From assembly GCF_963169125.1 (NCBI RefSeq), contig NC_084794.1:75365665-75429664 (forward strand): a stretch of 64,000 bases of DNA, given 5' to 3'. The stretch is from Humulus lupulus. Taxonomy: Eukaryota > Streptophyta > Magnoliopsida > Rosales > Cannabaceae. The position numbers and the translations under genes are program-made. The notes under the pieces are model-generated. The model did no database searches and was not told where the DNA came from. It worked only from the letters and a program-made list of their open reading frames with translations. Positions 32,310-42,922 of the stretch are shown here, piece after piece. The stretch's first letter is position 1; the number at the start of each line of letters is the position of its first letter.

Positions 32310-33053
32310 TGTTGACGCGGTTCTTCGCAAACAGGTAATTAAGAAAAGAAGAGAAAGGGATTAGTGCTTATGTTGAACCGAAATAGATGAATGATCTTAG
32401 AAATGAGAAGGTGACACAAAATACGTTTTTGAGTGGTTCAAAGGTTAAAATCCTTCTACTCCACTAGCAGTATTATTGCTATATACTGGATATTTGATTA
32501 CAGGGTACAATAGAGAATCCAACCCCTATTAACTCCCAAGGTCTCCATATTTATAGGAGAAAACACCTGGGAGTTGGTAAGAAGGTCATCCCGTGACCTT
32601 CTTACCTATCGTATCAACTCTGTGACATTCATGATTAATTCCTAAACCTGACACATAAGTGTGGTCAAATCAATAGGTAAGGGGATAATGGGCTGCACGG
32701 CCCAACCCAGCCGTGGGTGTCTGAATACGCACGTTCACGCTGCGTGTCCGAGAAGTCAGGGATATATCAGACACGTGATGTCTGATATATGTAGGTTTAC
32801 CTTGCGTGGTTGACTTTATAAAAGGTCACAACCTCCACTCCAACTCGTACCACGAGCTGGATGCTTCCCTCGAACTGTGGTCTCTAGAGTCCACTTAGTC
32901 CTTAAGCAGTCTTGGCGAACCCTTGGGTTACCTCGAGCTTAAAGAGGTAGGACCTTACGATGGCAGCTCCAGTTTTGGGGATGTTTGCATGGTAATCATG
33001 ATTAGGCCGCATCTTAGCTCGCTAATCAGCCCGTGGGAAAATCAGGGCGTACA
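32310..33053 (-). repeat. Element D LTR, inverted copy at the left border
   Basis: 744 bp. Its reverse complement starts TGTACGCCCTGATTTTCC and ends CGCGTCAACA, matching the LTRs at 35663 and 56771. Minus-strand TATA box TATAAATA at 32548-32555. It is preceded by ATTTA. Confidence 0.92.
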
Positions 33054-33316
33054 TCTGCCCCCCAAACCCCTACTCGTGGTACACGACGTCGTATAAGGCC
33101 ACAATAGGGGCTTTTTGGCTTCCCCATGAACTCTTCACATTCCACATTTTATGCAGGTGCCTAATACGTGGAACATCGTGGTTGGTGACGGTACGTCTTC
33201 CGAGAAGCGCATTCAATGTCCTAGTCTATGCCCAGCCGTCGTTTCGTATTTCGAGTGGAGGGCCTTGGATCCTACATCAGGGCCATCCAACGACCCTCCA
33301 TATGTGACCCTTCACG

Positions 33317-33326
33317 TATATAAAAG
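33317..33326 (+). promoter_or_regulatory. TATA box of the antisense gene (inverted copy)
   Basis: TATATAAAAG, about 230 bp before a predicted 5'-UTR donor at 33550. The same box is on the minus strand at 35390-35399 and 56498-56507. Confidence 0.65.
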
Positions 33327-33549
33327 GGGTGGCCACCCTACGCATGGGCCACCCTTTCATTTGAAATTTCTCATAAACTCTCTCCTTCTTCACTCTTCAT
33401 CTCAGAAGAAAAACCCTCTTCTTTCCGATTGCCATTCTCAGCGTTCAAGAAGCCCAGGCGTAAGGATTCCTTTGAAACTTTGGAAAAAAATACTCCGACG
33501 AAGCTCCAACCTAGGCGATATCTTCATCCACTTCTCAGCCAAACACTCT

Positions 33550-34040
33550 GTAAGTCTCCTGACTGTGCATGTTTTTAAAATATTTTTCACTGTAGCTTAG
33601 GTAAATATTTACTGTAGCCGCATGCAAGGGTTTGCTGGGTTTTGTGGGAATGAAGGGTGAAAGCCTTTGAAGTTAGGGTATTTTTGCAGTAGGAAATCAC
33701 TTAGGAGTATGGTTTTTCATATGCATTCTCTGGGGAAAATTTCTGGGTAGGATTTTTGGTATTTTGGGTGCAAAACCGGGTAGCTTAGGGGACACGCTTC
33801 ACAGGCGGTTTTTCCTTTCTTGCCTATTGGAAGTTTCCCTGCAAGGAAAAATTTTAACCTGACCCTCCTGACACACGAATTCCGAGTAATCGGGGATCTG
33901 TTGGGAGCACAGGCGCGTGTTCATTGAACCGCGTGGTCTCACTCTCCACGAGCTGGGCTTACCTCAGCTTGTGCAAAGAACGTTTGATCCTTCCTCATGC
34001 CTAGGTCGCCTTTTCTGAAATCTTTTCTTTTGTTCGCTAG
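33550..34040 (+). other. 5'-UTR intron of antisense gene (inverted copy)
   Basis: Donor CTCTGTAAGTCTCC (GT at 33550) and acceptor TTTTGTTCGCTAG (AG at 34039-34040), 491 bp, 8 bp before the ATG at 34049. Confidence 0.55.
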
Positions 34041-34048
34041 GCGACCAG

Positions 34049-34873
34049 ATGGCACCGAAGAGAATGCTCCAAAGAAGACCACTGGCAGCTCGGCCTCCCA
34101 GTAAGACAAAGGAAAAGCGGTGATGCCCGAATCCCCGATCCCCAACTTCGGGCCAGCGGTGGAACAGGTGCTCGAGGTGGCTCCTGACGCATTCTTCGAA
34201 GCGGAGAGGATCGTCTCGAAGATTACCGACCAGACGAAGGTCAACAAAATATTCCTGTCCCACAACATTGGGCTGGGGAGAGCATCAATGATTGCCCGAC
34301 CTCCCGCGGAAGGCGAGCGGAGCTGCGCGCCGCTCGACGAGGCATTCGCGGCATGGAGCGACGAACACTTCAAGGCGGGGGCCTTCCTCCCACTGGATCA
34401 GTATTTCGCTAACTTCCTCAATTTCGTGAGGTTAGCCCCATTTCAGTTCCCCCCCAAATCCTATCGGCTGTTGGCGGGGTTAAGATATTTATTTTTGAAA
34501 CATGAGTGGGAGGTCCCCACTCTTGCGGATATTCTGTACTTTTTCTGCCTCAAGGCCAGCCCGGAGCAGTGGGGGCGAGGTGATGGGTTTTATTACTTAA
34601 CCCGATTCCTCAACACGGCTGCGGTCATCGAGCTGCCCAGCCACCCCCAACGACTTCAAAGATCAATTCTTTATGTCGACGGGGTTCCAGAACTGCGAGC
34701 CCACTACTTCAATCGTCCTCGTAAGTGCTTTTCAACCTTACCTCGTAAGTTAAGCATTATACAACTCTTCCTGTATCCCTTTCTGATTTAGATTAATCCT
34801 GCAGCTATCTTTGCGAGGACAGAGAAATCTGTGACCCTCGGGACCCAATACGAGACACTGGCGGGCTTGCCTT
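34049..34873 (+). pseudogene. Transposase_28-like (gypsy-type) protein, inverted copy, 3' truncated
   Basis: From ATG 34049 (MAPK...) a 1-bp deletion breaks the frame within 20 codons; the second frame is open at 34120-34720. It reads MPESPIPNFGPAVEQVLEVA, VSKITDQTKVNKIFLSHNIG, GAFLPLDQYFANFLNFVRLA, SYRLLAGLRYLFLKHEWEVP and DILYFFCLKASPEQWGRGDG. The pattern (LAP-Q-P-SYR-L-GL-L...WE-PT-DI) is that of Pfam's putative gypsy-type transposon proteins, function unknown. A canonical donor GTAAGTGC lies at 34721 and an acceptor CCTGCAG before 34805; the next exon (FARTEKSVTLGTQYETLAGL) is cut at the junction 34873. In D's own copy both splice sites are altered. Confidence 0.8.
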
Positions 34874-35389
34874 GGAGGGAAAGTTCCGATAGGCAAGAAA
34901 GGCAAAACCGCCTGTGAAGCGTGTCCCCTAAGCTACCCTGTTTTGCATCCAAAATACCAAAAATCCTGCCCAGAAATTTTCCCTAGAGAATGCATCCGAA
35001 AAACCATAATCCTAAGTGATTTCCTACTGTAAAAATACCCTAACCTAAAAGGCTTTCACCCTTCATTCCCACAAAACCCAACAAACCCTTGCATGCAGCT
35101 ATAGTAAATATTTACCTAAGCTACAGTGAAAAATATTTTCAAAACATGCACAGTCAGGAGACTTACAGAGTGTTTGGCTGAGAAGTGGATGAAGATATCG
35201 TCTAGGTTGGAGCTTCTTCGGAGTATTTTTTTCCAAAGCTTCAAAGGAATCCTTACGCCTGGGCTTCTTGAACGCTGAGAATGGCAATCGGAAAGAAGAG
35301 GGTTTTTCTTCTGAGATGAAGAGTGAAGAAGGAGAGAGTTTCTGAGAAATTTCAAATGAAAGGGTGGCCCATGCGTAGGGTGGTCACCC

Positions 35390-35399
35390 CTTTTATATA
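35390..35399 (-). promoter_or_regulatory. TATA box of antisense gene (copy before the 5' LTR)
   Basis: Minus-strand TATATAAAAG. In this copy it drives towards the junction at 34873, beyond which the inverted coding copy lies in the opposite sense. Confidence 0.6.
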
Positions 35400-35649
35400 C
35401 GTGAGGGGTCACGTATGGAGGGCCGTTGGATGGTCGTGATGTGGGATCCAAGGCCCTCCACTCGAAATACGAAACGACGGTTGGGCATAGACTAGGCCAT
35501 TAAATGCGCTTCTCGGAAGACGTACTGTCACCAACCACGATGTTCCACGTATTAGGCGCCTGCATAAAATGTGGAATGTGAAGAGTTCATGGGGAAGCCT
35601 AAAAGCCCCTACTGTGGCCTTATACGACGTTGTGTACCAAGAGCAGGGG

Positions 35650-35662
35650 CTTGGGGGGCAGA
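35650..35662 (+). promoter_or_regulatory. Polypurine tract before the 5' LTR copy
   Basis: CTTGGGGGGCAGA directly precedes the LTR start, as it does at 56758-56770. Confidence 0.7.
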
Positions 35663-36414
35663 TGTACGCCCTGATTTTCCCACGGGCTGATTAGCGAGCT
35701 AAGATGCGGCTTAATCATGATTACCATGCAGACATCCCCAAAAATGGAGCTGCCATCGTAAGGTCCTACCTCTTTAAGCTCGAGGTAACCCAAGGGTTCG
35801 CCAAGACTGCTTAAGGACTAAGTGGACTCTGGAGACCACAGGTCGAGGGAAGCATCCAGCTCGTGGTACGAGCTGGAGTGGAGGCTGTGACCTTTTATAA
35901 AGTCAACCACGCAAGGTAAAATTGCATATATCAGACATCACGTGTCTGATATATCCCTGACTTCTCGGACACGCAGCGTGAATGTGCGTATTCAGACTCC
36001 CACGGCTGGGTTGGGCCGTGCGGCCCATTATCCCCTTACCTATTGATTTGACCACACTTATGTGTCAGGTTTAGGAATTAATCATGAATGTCACAGAGTT
36101 GATACAATAGGTAAGAAGGTCACGGGATGACCTTCTTACCAACTCCTAGGTGTCTTCTCATATATATATTGAGACCTTGGGAGTTAATAGGGGTTGGATT
36201 CTCTATTGTAAGAAATACCCTGTAATCAAATACCCACTATATAGCAATAATACTGACTAGTGGAGTAGAAGGATTTTAACCTTTGAACCACTCAAAAATG
36301 TATTTTGTGTCACCTTCTCATTTCTAAGATCATTCATCTATTTCGATTCAACATATGCACTAATCCCTTTCTCTTCTTTTCTTAATTACCTGTTGGCAAA
36401 GAACCGCATCAACA
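35663..36414 (+). repeat. Element D 5' LTR
   Basis: 752 bp, TGTACGCCCTGATTTTCC ... CCGCATCAACA. Same length as the LTR at 56771-57522. Its TATA box is changed to TATATATA (near 36160), whereas 57269-57276 keeps TATAAATA. Confidence 0.93.
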
Positions 36415-36416
36415 GT

Positions 36417-36436
36417 TTGGTGCTTTCATTGAGAGC
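36417..36436 (+). promoter_or_regulatory. Probable primer binding site, element D
   Basis: TTTGGTGCTTTCATTGAGAG just after the LTR, parallel to element A. The tRNA was not identified. Confidence 0.5.
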
Positions 36437-36469
36437 AACTTCGATTAGTGCTGTCGCAAACATCCAACT

Positions 36470-38305
36470 ATGGTGACTACTCGATCCAGGCACGGTAATG
36501 AGACAAAACAACATGACGGGCAGGAGGCTCATCATACGGCCATCCCTGATGAACAAAATCCTGAAGTCCAACAGCGGCCAGGCAAACAGCCGGCGGGCCA
36601 TGACGACACTGGAATTTCGGCGCCCCGGCCGCCTAATCTGAATCCATGTTATTACACTGCGGTGGAGATGGAGAATGCTCAACTGAGGAGCCAGCTAGCA
36701 ATAGCTAACCAACAGATCAAGGATGTGCTGGCCCGACTACCCCCTCTCACAACCGACGCTAACGTCGGAGAAAGGCAAGGCGAGGCTCCTAAGTCTCGAC
36801 GGGGTAACCGGTCCAGGCTTAGCCGCTCGGACAGACTTTCGACAGCCAACTCCACTCCTTCATCGCACCATTGAGAGGCAAACTTCGAAGAAATGCCTAG
36901 AGCCGGACAACAGCAGTACAGTCGTTCAGCCAGAACTTCGACTCCTAGCTCCCAACCAGCCTCGAGCGCGCCCAAGGTAGCTCGAAGAGATTCCAGAAGG
37001 AGGTCCGGGGATTTCTCGCAGCATCAGCCCGTCCCCAACAACCATCCTGCGCCTCGTCCAGATCGCCAGTCGCAGGACCAGCAGGTTGGCAGGGCTGAAA
37101 GGCCCCCACCTAATTTGATCCGTCTTGACGGAACTAGGATCGCCTCTCCATTCAGGCATCCTCCGTCTCCAATCAGATATCCATCTCCTCCTCGGCCCGT
37201 CTGAGATATTCCAGCCTATGGGAGAAGCAGGAGAAACCTGCCATCAGCTGGACTTTCCCGGCGCAGCAGGGTGCCAAGGGAAAGCCCAGATCCTCAGCAC
37301 CAAAGGCAAGCTCCAAGCCTCTCTAGCAGGAGCTACTGGACCGGCAGTCGCCGGAGAGACCTTTCTGGCGGTGACCTGCGTCAAAGTTTGAGCTCGGCGC
37401 AAAGTCCACAAGTCACTTAGAGGGATAACCTGTGAGACCGCCTTAACTCCCATAGAGGGGAGCAAGTAGGAGGCGACAGCCATGCTCGCTCGGGGGGGGC
37501 CCTGTTCGAAGTACGTAACAGCGGGAATGCCCCAAATAACCTATCTTAAGATAGGAGGGGCAATAACCCACCAAATATGTACAATGGATCCGGAGCTATT
37601 GAACAGCCCTGGAATAACCAAGGACATCAGGACCAAACCCTCGAGCGCCTAAACCAGATGGAGGAGCTGATGAGGAAGCTCCTGTTGGAGAAGGAGAAAG
37701 ATGAGTATGATTCAGGGGATGAGATGGAGCTTTTCGCCCCCAGTATAGTAGCAACGGCTTACCCACCTGGTTTCCATATGCCGCACCTGTCCAAGTTCAA
37801 TGGGGACGGAGATCCGTCAGATCATCTGGGGATGTTCAACACTCTGATGATGGAACACAACATTGGTTCCGAGCTAAGATGTTTAATATTCCCTTCCACG
37901 CTGACTAGGCCCGCCAGGCAGTGGTTCAAGTAAGGTAAAAGACAGTCAATCATCCCCTAGAAAACTTTCTCGGCCGACTTCAAAAGGGCATTCCGAGCCT
38001 CCCTGGCTGCCCGCGTCAAGGCCGGCTCTCTGGCTAACGTGAGGCAGCAGCCCGGCGAAACTCTGAAGGCTTACCTGAGCAGGTTCACGAACGTCGCTGC
38101 TTGGGCCAGAGACGCAGATGACAGCTCCAAACTCATGGCCATGAGAACGGGAATCCTCGTCGGAGGGGGGCTCTGGAAAGATATACAAATGAAGGGAGTT
38201 AGCTCGGTTAACGAATTCCTTAATAGGGTCCAGGAATGGATCAACTTGGAGGAGGCCGAAGCCTCAGCTACAAGAACCAGCTAGGTTCCTTATCAGCCCG
38301 CTAGA
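36470..38305 (+). pseudogene. Element D Gag
   Basis: Starts at ATG 36470 (MVTTRSRHGNETKQ). The whole region keeps one frame and is broken only by stops (36872, 37202, several near 37420-37560, 37931, 37960, 38282). A long basic, Pro/Arg-rich N-terminal part is followed by the capsid: MPHLSKFNGDGDPSDHLGMF, RCLIFPSTLTRPARQWFK, LANVRQQPGETLKAYLSRFT and VSSVNEFLNRVQEWINLEEA. Keeping a frame over 1.8 kb with only nonsense changes is a sign of point-mutation decay after insertion, rather than indels. Confidence 0.88.
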
Positions 38306-39835
38306 GTGGGGACAGAGGTCGTGGCAGCGACCCAAAATGTCACACAGAATAACCAGCTCGGTGGAGGCAAAAGAAAGGGGAATGGCGAGGGCAGCCAGCA
38401 CGGCCAAAAGAAGAATAAGTCTGTAGACAAGTTCAAGCCTGTCTATGCGACTTATACAGAGCTCACTCAATCTAGGGAGAATATCTTCCTAGCCAACTCT
38501 ACTCGCCTCCCCTGGAAGAGGCCGAAGCCATTGAAGCAACAAAAGGGGAAGAGAGACACCTCTAAGTTTTGCCATTTTCATAACGATGTTGGCCACAATA
38601 CCGACGATTGTAGGCATCTAAAAGATGAGATTGAGACTCTCATCCGAGCTGGCCCCTTGGCTCAATACGCGTGGAACAGGGTTCTAGCAAGTCGACCTGC
38701 TCCAGAAGTCCCGGCCAGTCAGCCCGGGTCTCAGGTAGATCAGGGCGTCCCTCCTCCCGTGATAGGAGGGGAGATATCCACCATCTCTGGAGGTCCGCAT
38801 ATGGCTGGCACGAGCAGGGGTGCCCAGAAGAGGTACGTGAACGAACTTAAGGCGCACAATGGAGTGGAGTTCACCCCGGAGCAGCGTCAGCCAAAGCAGC
38901 AGCGATTGGAGAAGCATTTGATCATTTTTACGGAAGAAGATGCGAGCCATGTCCAGTTCCCGCACAATGACCCTCTGGTCGTAGCATTTCAGCTCGCTAA
39001 TCGGAGGGTTAGGAGGGTGCTGATCGACAACGGGAGCTTGGCGAACCTCCTATTTCGGTCCACATTAAAGAAGATGGGTTTGACCATCGCCGAGCTGAAG
39101 GCGACCTCCATGATGCTATATGGTTTTTCGGGGGAAGGATCAGCAGCAATAGGGACGATCGAGCTGGTGATCACCCTAGGAGAAGGACCTCGGACAGTCT
39201 CCAAACTCCTCGAGTTTGTGTTCATCGACTGCTCCGCTGCTTACAATGCAATTTTGGGACGACCTACGCTCATGGCGTTTGAGGCAGTCACTTCCATTCG
39301 TCACCTCGCGATGAAATTCCCTACTTCCACGGGAATATGCACTGTCCATGGCGATCAGCTCGCTTCCAGGGAATGCTACAGCATTTCCATGAAGGGAAAA
39401 TCTAAACCCGGGCAGCTGGCAATGGCCATCCAAGGTGGTGAAGAGGAATCTCAAGAACCCTTAGCTGATCCTGAGATTGAAAAACCTCAAAGCGCCGAAG
39501 GGGAAAATATCATCTTAAGTGAGGATATTGACCCCCGAATAGGCGAGGATAGATCCAAGCTTCAAGCTATTGAGGAGCATGAGGAAGTAAACATTGATCC
39601 GCAGAACTCTTCACGGATGGTCAAGCTCGGAAAAAACCTCTGCAGCGAGAGGAAGGCGGAATCAGCCCGAGTGTTTGCGTGGTCGCACGAGGATATGGTG
39701 GGAATCAGCCCGAGTGTCATCATGCACACCCTTCATCTGGATAAAAGCGTTCCTGCAAAGTCCCAAAAACAAAGATGCCTAGGAACAACCCGGGCTGAGG
39801 CCCTAGAAGAAGAAGTAGCCCGGCTCAAGAAATGA
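38306..39835 (+). pseudogene. Element D Gag end, zinc motif, protease and RT leader
   Basis: A 509-codon open frame, the longest in the window. Zinc-binding motif CHFHNDVGHNTDDC at residues about 90-103, then the protease: VLIDNGSLANLLFRSTLKKM (D-N-G-S; GAC at 39026) and LGRPTLMAFEAVTSIRHLAM. The C-terminal part is the RT leader (VFAWSHEDMVGISPSVIMHT, EALEEEVARLKK). It ends at TGA 39833-39835, followed in the same frame by the RT, so the stop is a point mutation. Confidence 0.9.
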
Positions 39836-40640
39836 GACTTAATCCGTGAAGCCAAGTTTCCGATCTGGGTCGCCAACCCCGTGCTAGTCCCAAAGCCCAA
39901 CGGGAAGTGGCGGACCTGCATCGACTTCTCCGACCTGAATAAAGCATTCCCCAAGGATTGTTTCCCTTTGCCAAGGATTGACCAGTTGGTGGATGCCACG
40001 GCGGGGCACGAGCTCATGTCCTTTATGGACGCGTACTCAGGATACAATCAGATCGCCATGAATCCGGCGGACCAGGAACACACCAGCTTCATGACCCCGA
40101 CTAACGTTTATTGTTACAAGGTCATGTCATTCGGGCTGAAGAACGCCGAAGCTACCTACCAAAGGTTAGTAAATAGAATGTTCGCAGACCAGATCGGAAA
40201 AAACATGGAAGTGTACATTGATGATGTGCTAGTCAAGTCAAAGACTACCGATAACCATGTTTCCGACCTGGAGGAATGTTTTAAGATACTACGGGAGTAT
40301 GGCATGAGGCTTAATCCACAGAAGTGCACTTTTGGAGTCGCATCAGGGAAATTCCTAGGGTTCATAGTCAATACCCGGGGAATCGAGGCAAACCCCGACA
40401 AGATCAGATCATTGCTCGAGCTTCCTTCACCCAGGTCACGCAAAGACGTCCAAGGCCTGACAGGAAGAGTGGCAGCCCTCAACCGGTTTATTTCTAAGTC
40501 CACCGATAATGTCTGCCATTCTACAACCTACTCCGAGGAAATAAGAAGTTCGAATGGACGGAAGAGTGCGAAAGCGCTTTCCTTGACCTGAAGGTGCATC
40601 TGGCCGAGCCGCCCATATTATCCAAACCGAAAGCAGGAGA
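39836..40640 (+). pseudogene. Element D reverse transcriptase
   Basis: Continues the frame after one stop: IWVANPVLVPKPNGKWRTCI, CFPLPRIDQLVDATAGHELM, FMDAYSGYNQIAMNPADQEH, FGLKNAEATYQRLVN, catalytic YIDD at 40214-40225, and FGVASGKFLGFIVNTRGIEA. A frameshift near 40510 (after RFISKSTDN) moves the reading to another frame. Unlike element A, the catalytic residues are intact. Confidence 0.92.
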
Positions 40641-41050
40641 GCCTCTTTTCCACTACCTAGCTGTCACGGAAGATGCAGCTAGTGCCGTATTAGTTCGGGA
40701 AGACGACTGAGTTCAGAAGCCAGTCTACTACATCAGCAAGAGACTTCTCGGTGCTGAATCCCGGTATCCGTTGATGGAGAAATTGGCGTTCTGCCTTATC
40801 ACGGCCTCGCGAAAGCTCAGGCCGTACTTCCAGTCCCACTCAATACACGTCATGATCGATCAGCCTTTAAGGCAGGTTTTGCAAAAACCTGAAGCATCGG
40901 GATGCTTGTTAAAGTGGGCAATTGAACTCAGTCAGTTCGAGATTTTGTACACTTCGCGAACTGCTATAAAAAGTCAGGCCCTGGCCGATTTCGTAGCAAA
41001 GTGCACGGGATTTCGGGAGGATCCCGCAGAAGACTCACCTGAAGTCACCT
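40641..41050 (+). pseudogene. Element D RNase H (first)
   Basis: GEPLFHYLAVTEDAASAVLV, a TGA at about 40708-40710, KPVYYISKRLLGAESRYPLM, CLITASRKLRPYFQSHSIHV and FEILYTSRTAIKSQALADFV. The ordinary Gypsy RNase H, in the frame entered after the shift near 40510. Confidence 0.85.
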
Positions 41051-41457
41051 CGTTCCAGGCATCGTGGAGGATCTTTGTGGATGGTTCATCCAACGAGAAT
41101 GGCTCTGGAGCTGGAATCATTTTGATATCCCTTGAAGGACATAGATTCCACTCGGTGCTGAGGTTCGGATTCAAGGCCTCCAACAACGAGGCCGAATACG
41201 AAGCTTTGTTGGCATGGCTGAGGATAGCCCGGGAGATTAAGGCGAGCTCCGTCCAGTGCTTCAGTGACTCCCAACTCGTGGTAAACTAGGTTCTGGGCGA
41301 ATATCAAGCATGGGGACCCAAAATGGCTACCTACCTAGCAAAGGTAAAAGTCGAGCTGTCTGCGTTTGAGTGAGGCTTGATCGAGTAGATACCTCGGGAG
41401 CAGAACGCTAACGCAGACGCTCTTGCCAAGATCGCCACCTCTGGGGAGACGGAGACC
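41051..41457 (+). pseudogene. Element D second RNase H (archaeal-type)
   Basis: IFVDGSSNENGSGAGIILIS (Asp), KASNNEAEYEALLAWLRIAR (Glu) and CFSDSQLVVN (Asp): all three catalytic acids are present. TAG at 41287-41289 replaces the usual Gln in the VNQVLGEY context, a C-to-T change. Diagnostic of the Tat lineage. Confidence 0.9.
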
Positions 41458-42779
41458 TTGGGGTTAGTGCCAATAGAATTCTTGGAAAAACCAAGTATAG
41501 AAGAAGCCAGGGCGGAGGTCGAGATGATCGACGCCAGGCCGACCTGGATGACTCCCATCCTTGAATATCTCGTCAAGGGAAAGCTATCTGAAGGACGTAA
41601 TGATGCACGGCGAGTACTCTACCAAGCTCCCATGTATACGATAGTAGATGGGGTGTTATACCGACGTGGGCACTCCCTGCCTCTCCTATGATGCGTTCTT
41701 CCAGGTGAGGCAAAGGCCATCCTGCGGGAGGTGCATGAGGGTTTTTGCGGAGACCACACTGGGGGGCAAAGCTTGGCCTTAAAGGTCCTGAGGCAAGGAT
41801 ATTACTTGCCAACTCTGTCCAAAGACTCAATCTCATACATGAAAAAGTGTGACAAGTGCCAATGATTCGCCACAGTTGCCCGAGCTCCCCTAGTCGAGTT
41901 GAAGATGATCTCGTCCCCATGGCCGTTCGCAGTTTGGGGGATCGACTTGGTTGGCGCCTCCCTACTGGAAAAGGCGGGGTCCGTTACGTCATGGTGGCCA
42001 TCGACTACTTTACGAAGTGGGCTAAGGAAGAACCTTTGGCAACGATAACTTCCAAAAAAGTGCTTGACTTCGTGGTTAAGAGCATTATCTGCCGGTTCGG
42101 GCTGCCCAAGAAGATCGTTTTCGACAATGGGACTCAGTTCGATAGCGACCTGTTTACCAAATTTTGCGAGAGGTACGGAATTGGGAAAATTTTCTCCTCT
42201 GTGGCCTATCCTCAGGCGAACGGCCAGGTCGAGGCTGTCAACAAGACTCTCAAGGTGAGCCTCAAGAAGAGACTAGAAGAAGCAAAGGGGTTCTGGCCAG
42301 AACAGCTCCCCCAGGTCCTATGGGCATACCGAACCTCGCATCGGACTCCTACGGGTCATACTCCTTTTTCCCTAACCTTTGGGAGTGAGGCAGTCCTCCC
42401 CGTGGAGGTTAAGGTGCTTTCGCATAGGGTCCAATCTTATGACCAGGACCGCAACCACGAGCTACTTTGCGCTTCCCTTGACCTAGTTGATGAAAGGCGA
42501 GAAGATTTGCAACTCCAGCTCGCCCATTATCAGCAGAAGATCACTCGCTATTTCAACTCCAAAGTAAAAAAGTGCACCTTTAGCGTTGGCGAACTGGTCC
42601 TAAGGAGAGTCTTCTTAGCCGGCAAGGATCCCAAAGATGGAGTCTTGGGACCGAACTGGGAGGGGCCATATCAGGTCATCGAAGTCATTAAAGAGGGAAC
42701 TTACAAGTTAGCTTGGCTCGATGGAGGGGCAATCCCACGAACTTGGAACGCCATCCATTTAAAGAAACATTATCAATGA
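41458..42779 (+). pseudogene. Element D integrase
   Basis: The first part is open at 41458-41691, up to RRGHSLPLL. The zinc finger is in the same frame after a TGA (41689-41691): HEGFCGDHTGG ... MKKCDKCQ. A frameshift lies between about 41864 and 41960. Then 41970-42779 is open: VAIDYFTKWAKEEPLATITS, KKIVFDNGTQFDSDLFTKFC (second catalytic Asp), NGQVEAVNKTLKVSL (Glu), FGSEAVLPVEVKVLSHRVQS, GPNWEGPYQVIEVIKEGTYK, ending NAIHLKKHYQ. No chromodomain, as expected in Tat. Confidence 0.9.
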
Positions 42780-42922
42780 TTCCCTTGTAAGGCCTGAAGG
42801 GCCATTTTTCATGTATTAAGCAATGAGAATTAACTCTTCGTTTATATTTGTACATGTTTTTCAAGTGTAATCTAAAGTAACCACGAAAGACCCTTTCCCA
42901 GTTACTTGGGGGGCATATGGTA

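Larger units (their letters stand above)
34874..35662 (+). mobile_element. Element D 3' internal segment in direct orientation, upstream of its 5' LTR
   Basis: Starts at the junction near 34873 (GGCTTGCC/TTGGAGGG) and matches 55978-56770 up to the polypurine tract. It is also the inverse of 33054-33850. It contains the antisense gene's 5'-UTR exon and TATA box on the minus strand but no coding exon. An element's 3' internal part in front of its 5' LTR implies a tandem or rearranged structure. Confidence 0.85.

Noticed and set aside
33151..33600. 149-codon ORF on + and its counterparts at 35116-35451 and 56224-56559 on -
   Set aside because: They start upstream of or at the TATA box and read through the predicted 5'-UTR exon and splice donor; conservation in three copies is explained by copying of the DNA itself.
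34873..35662. Treating the LTR as starting at 34873
   Set aside because: Similarity between copies starts there, but the true LTR start TGTACGCCC is preceded by a polypurine tract at 35650-35662; the segment before is internal DNA.
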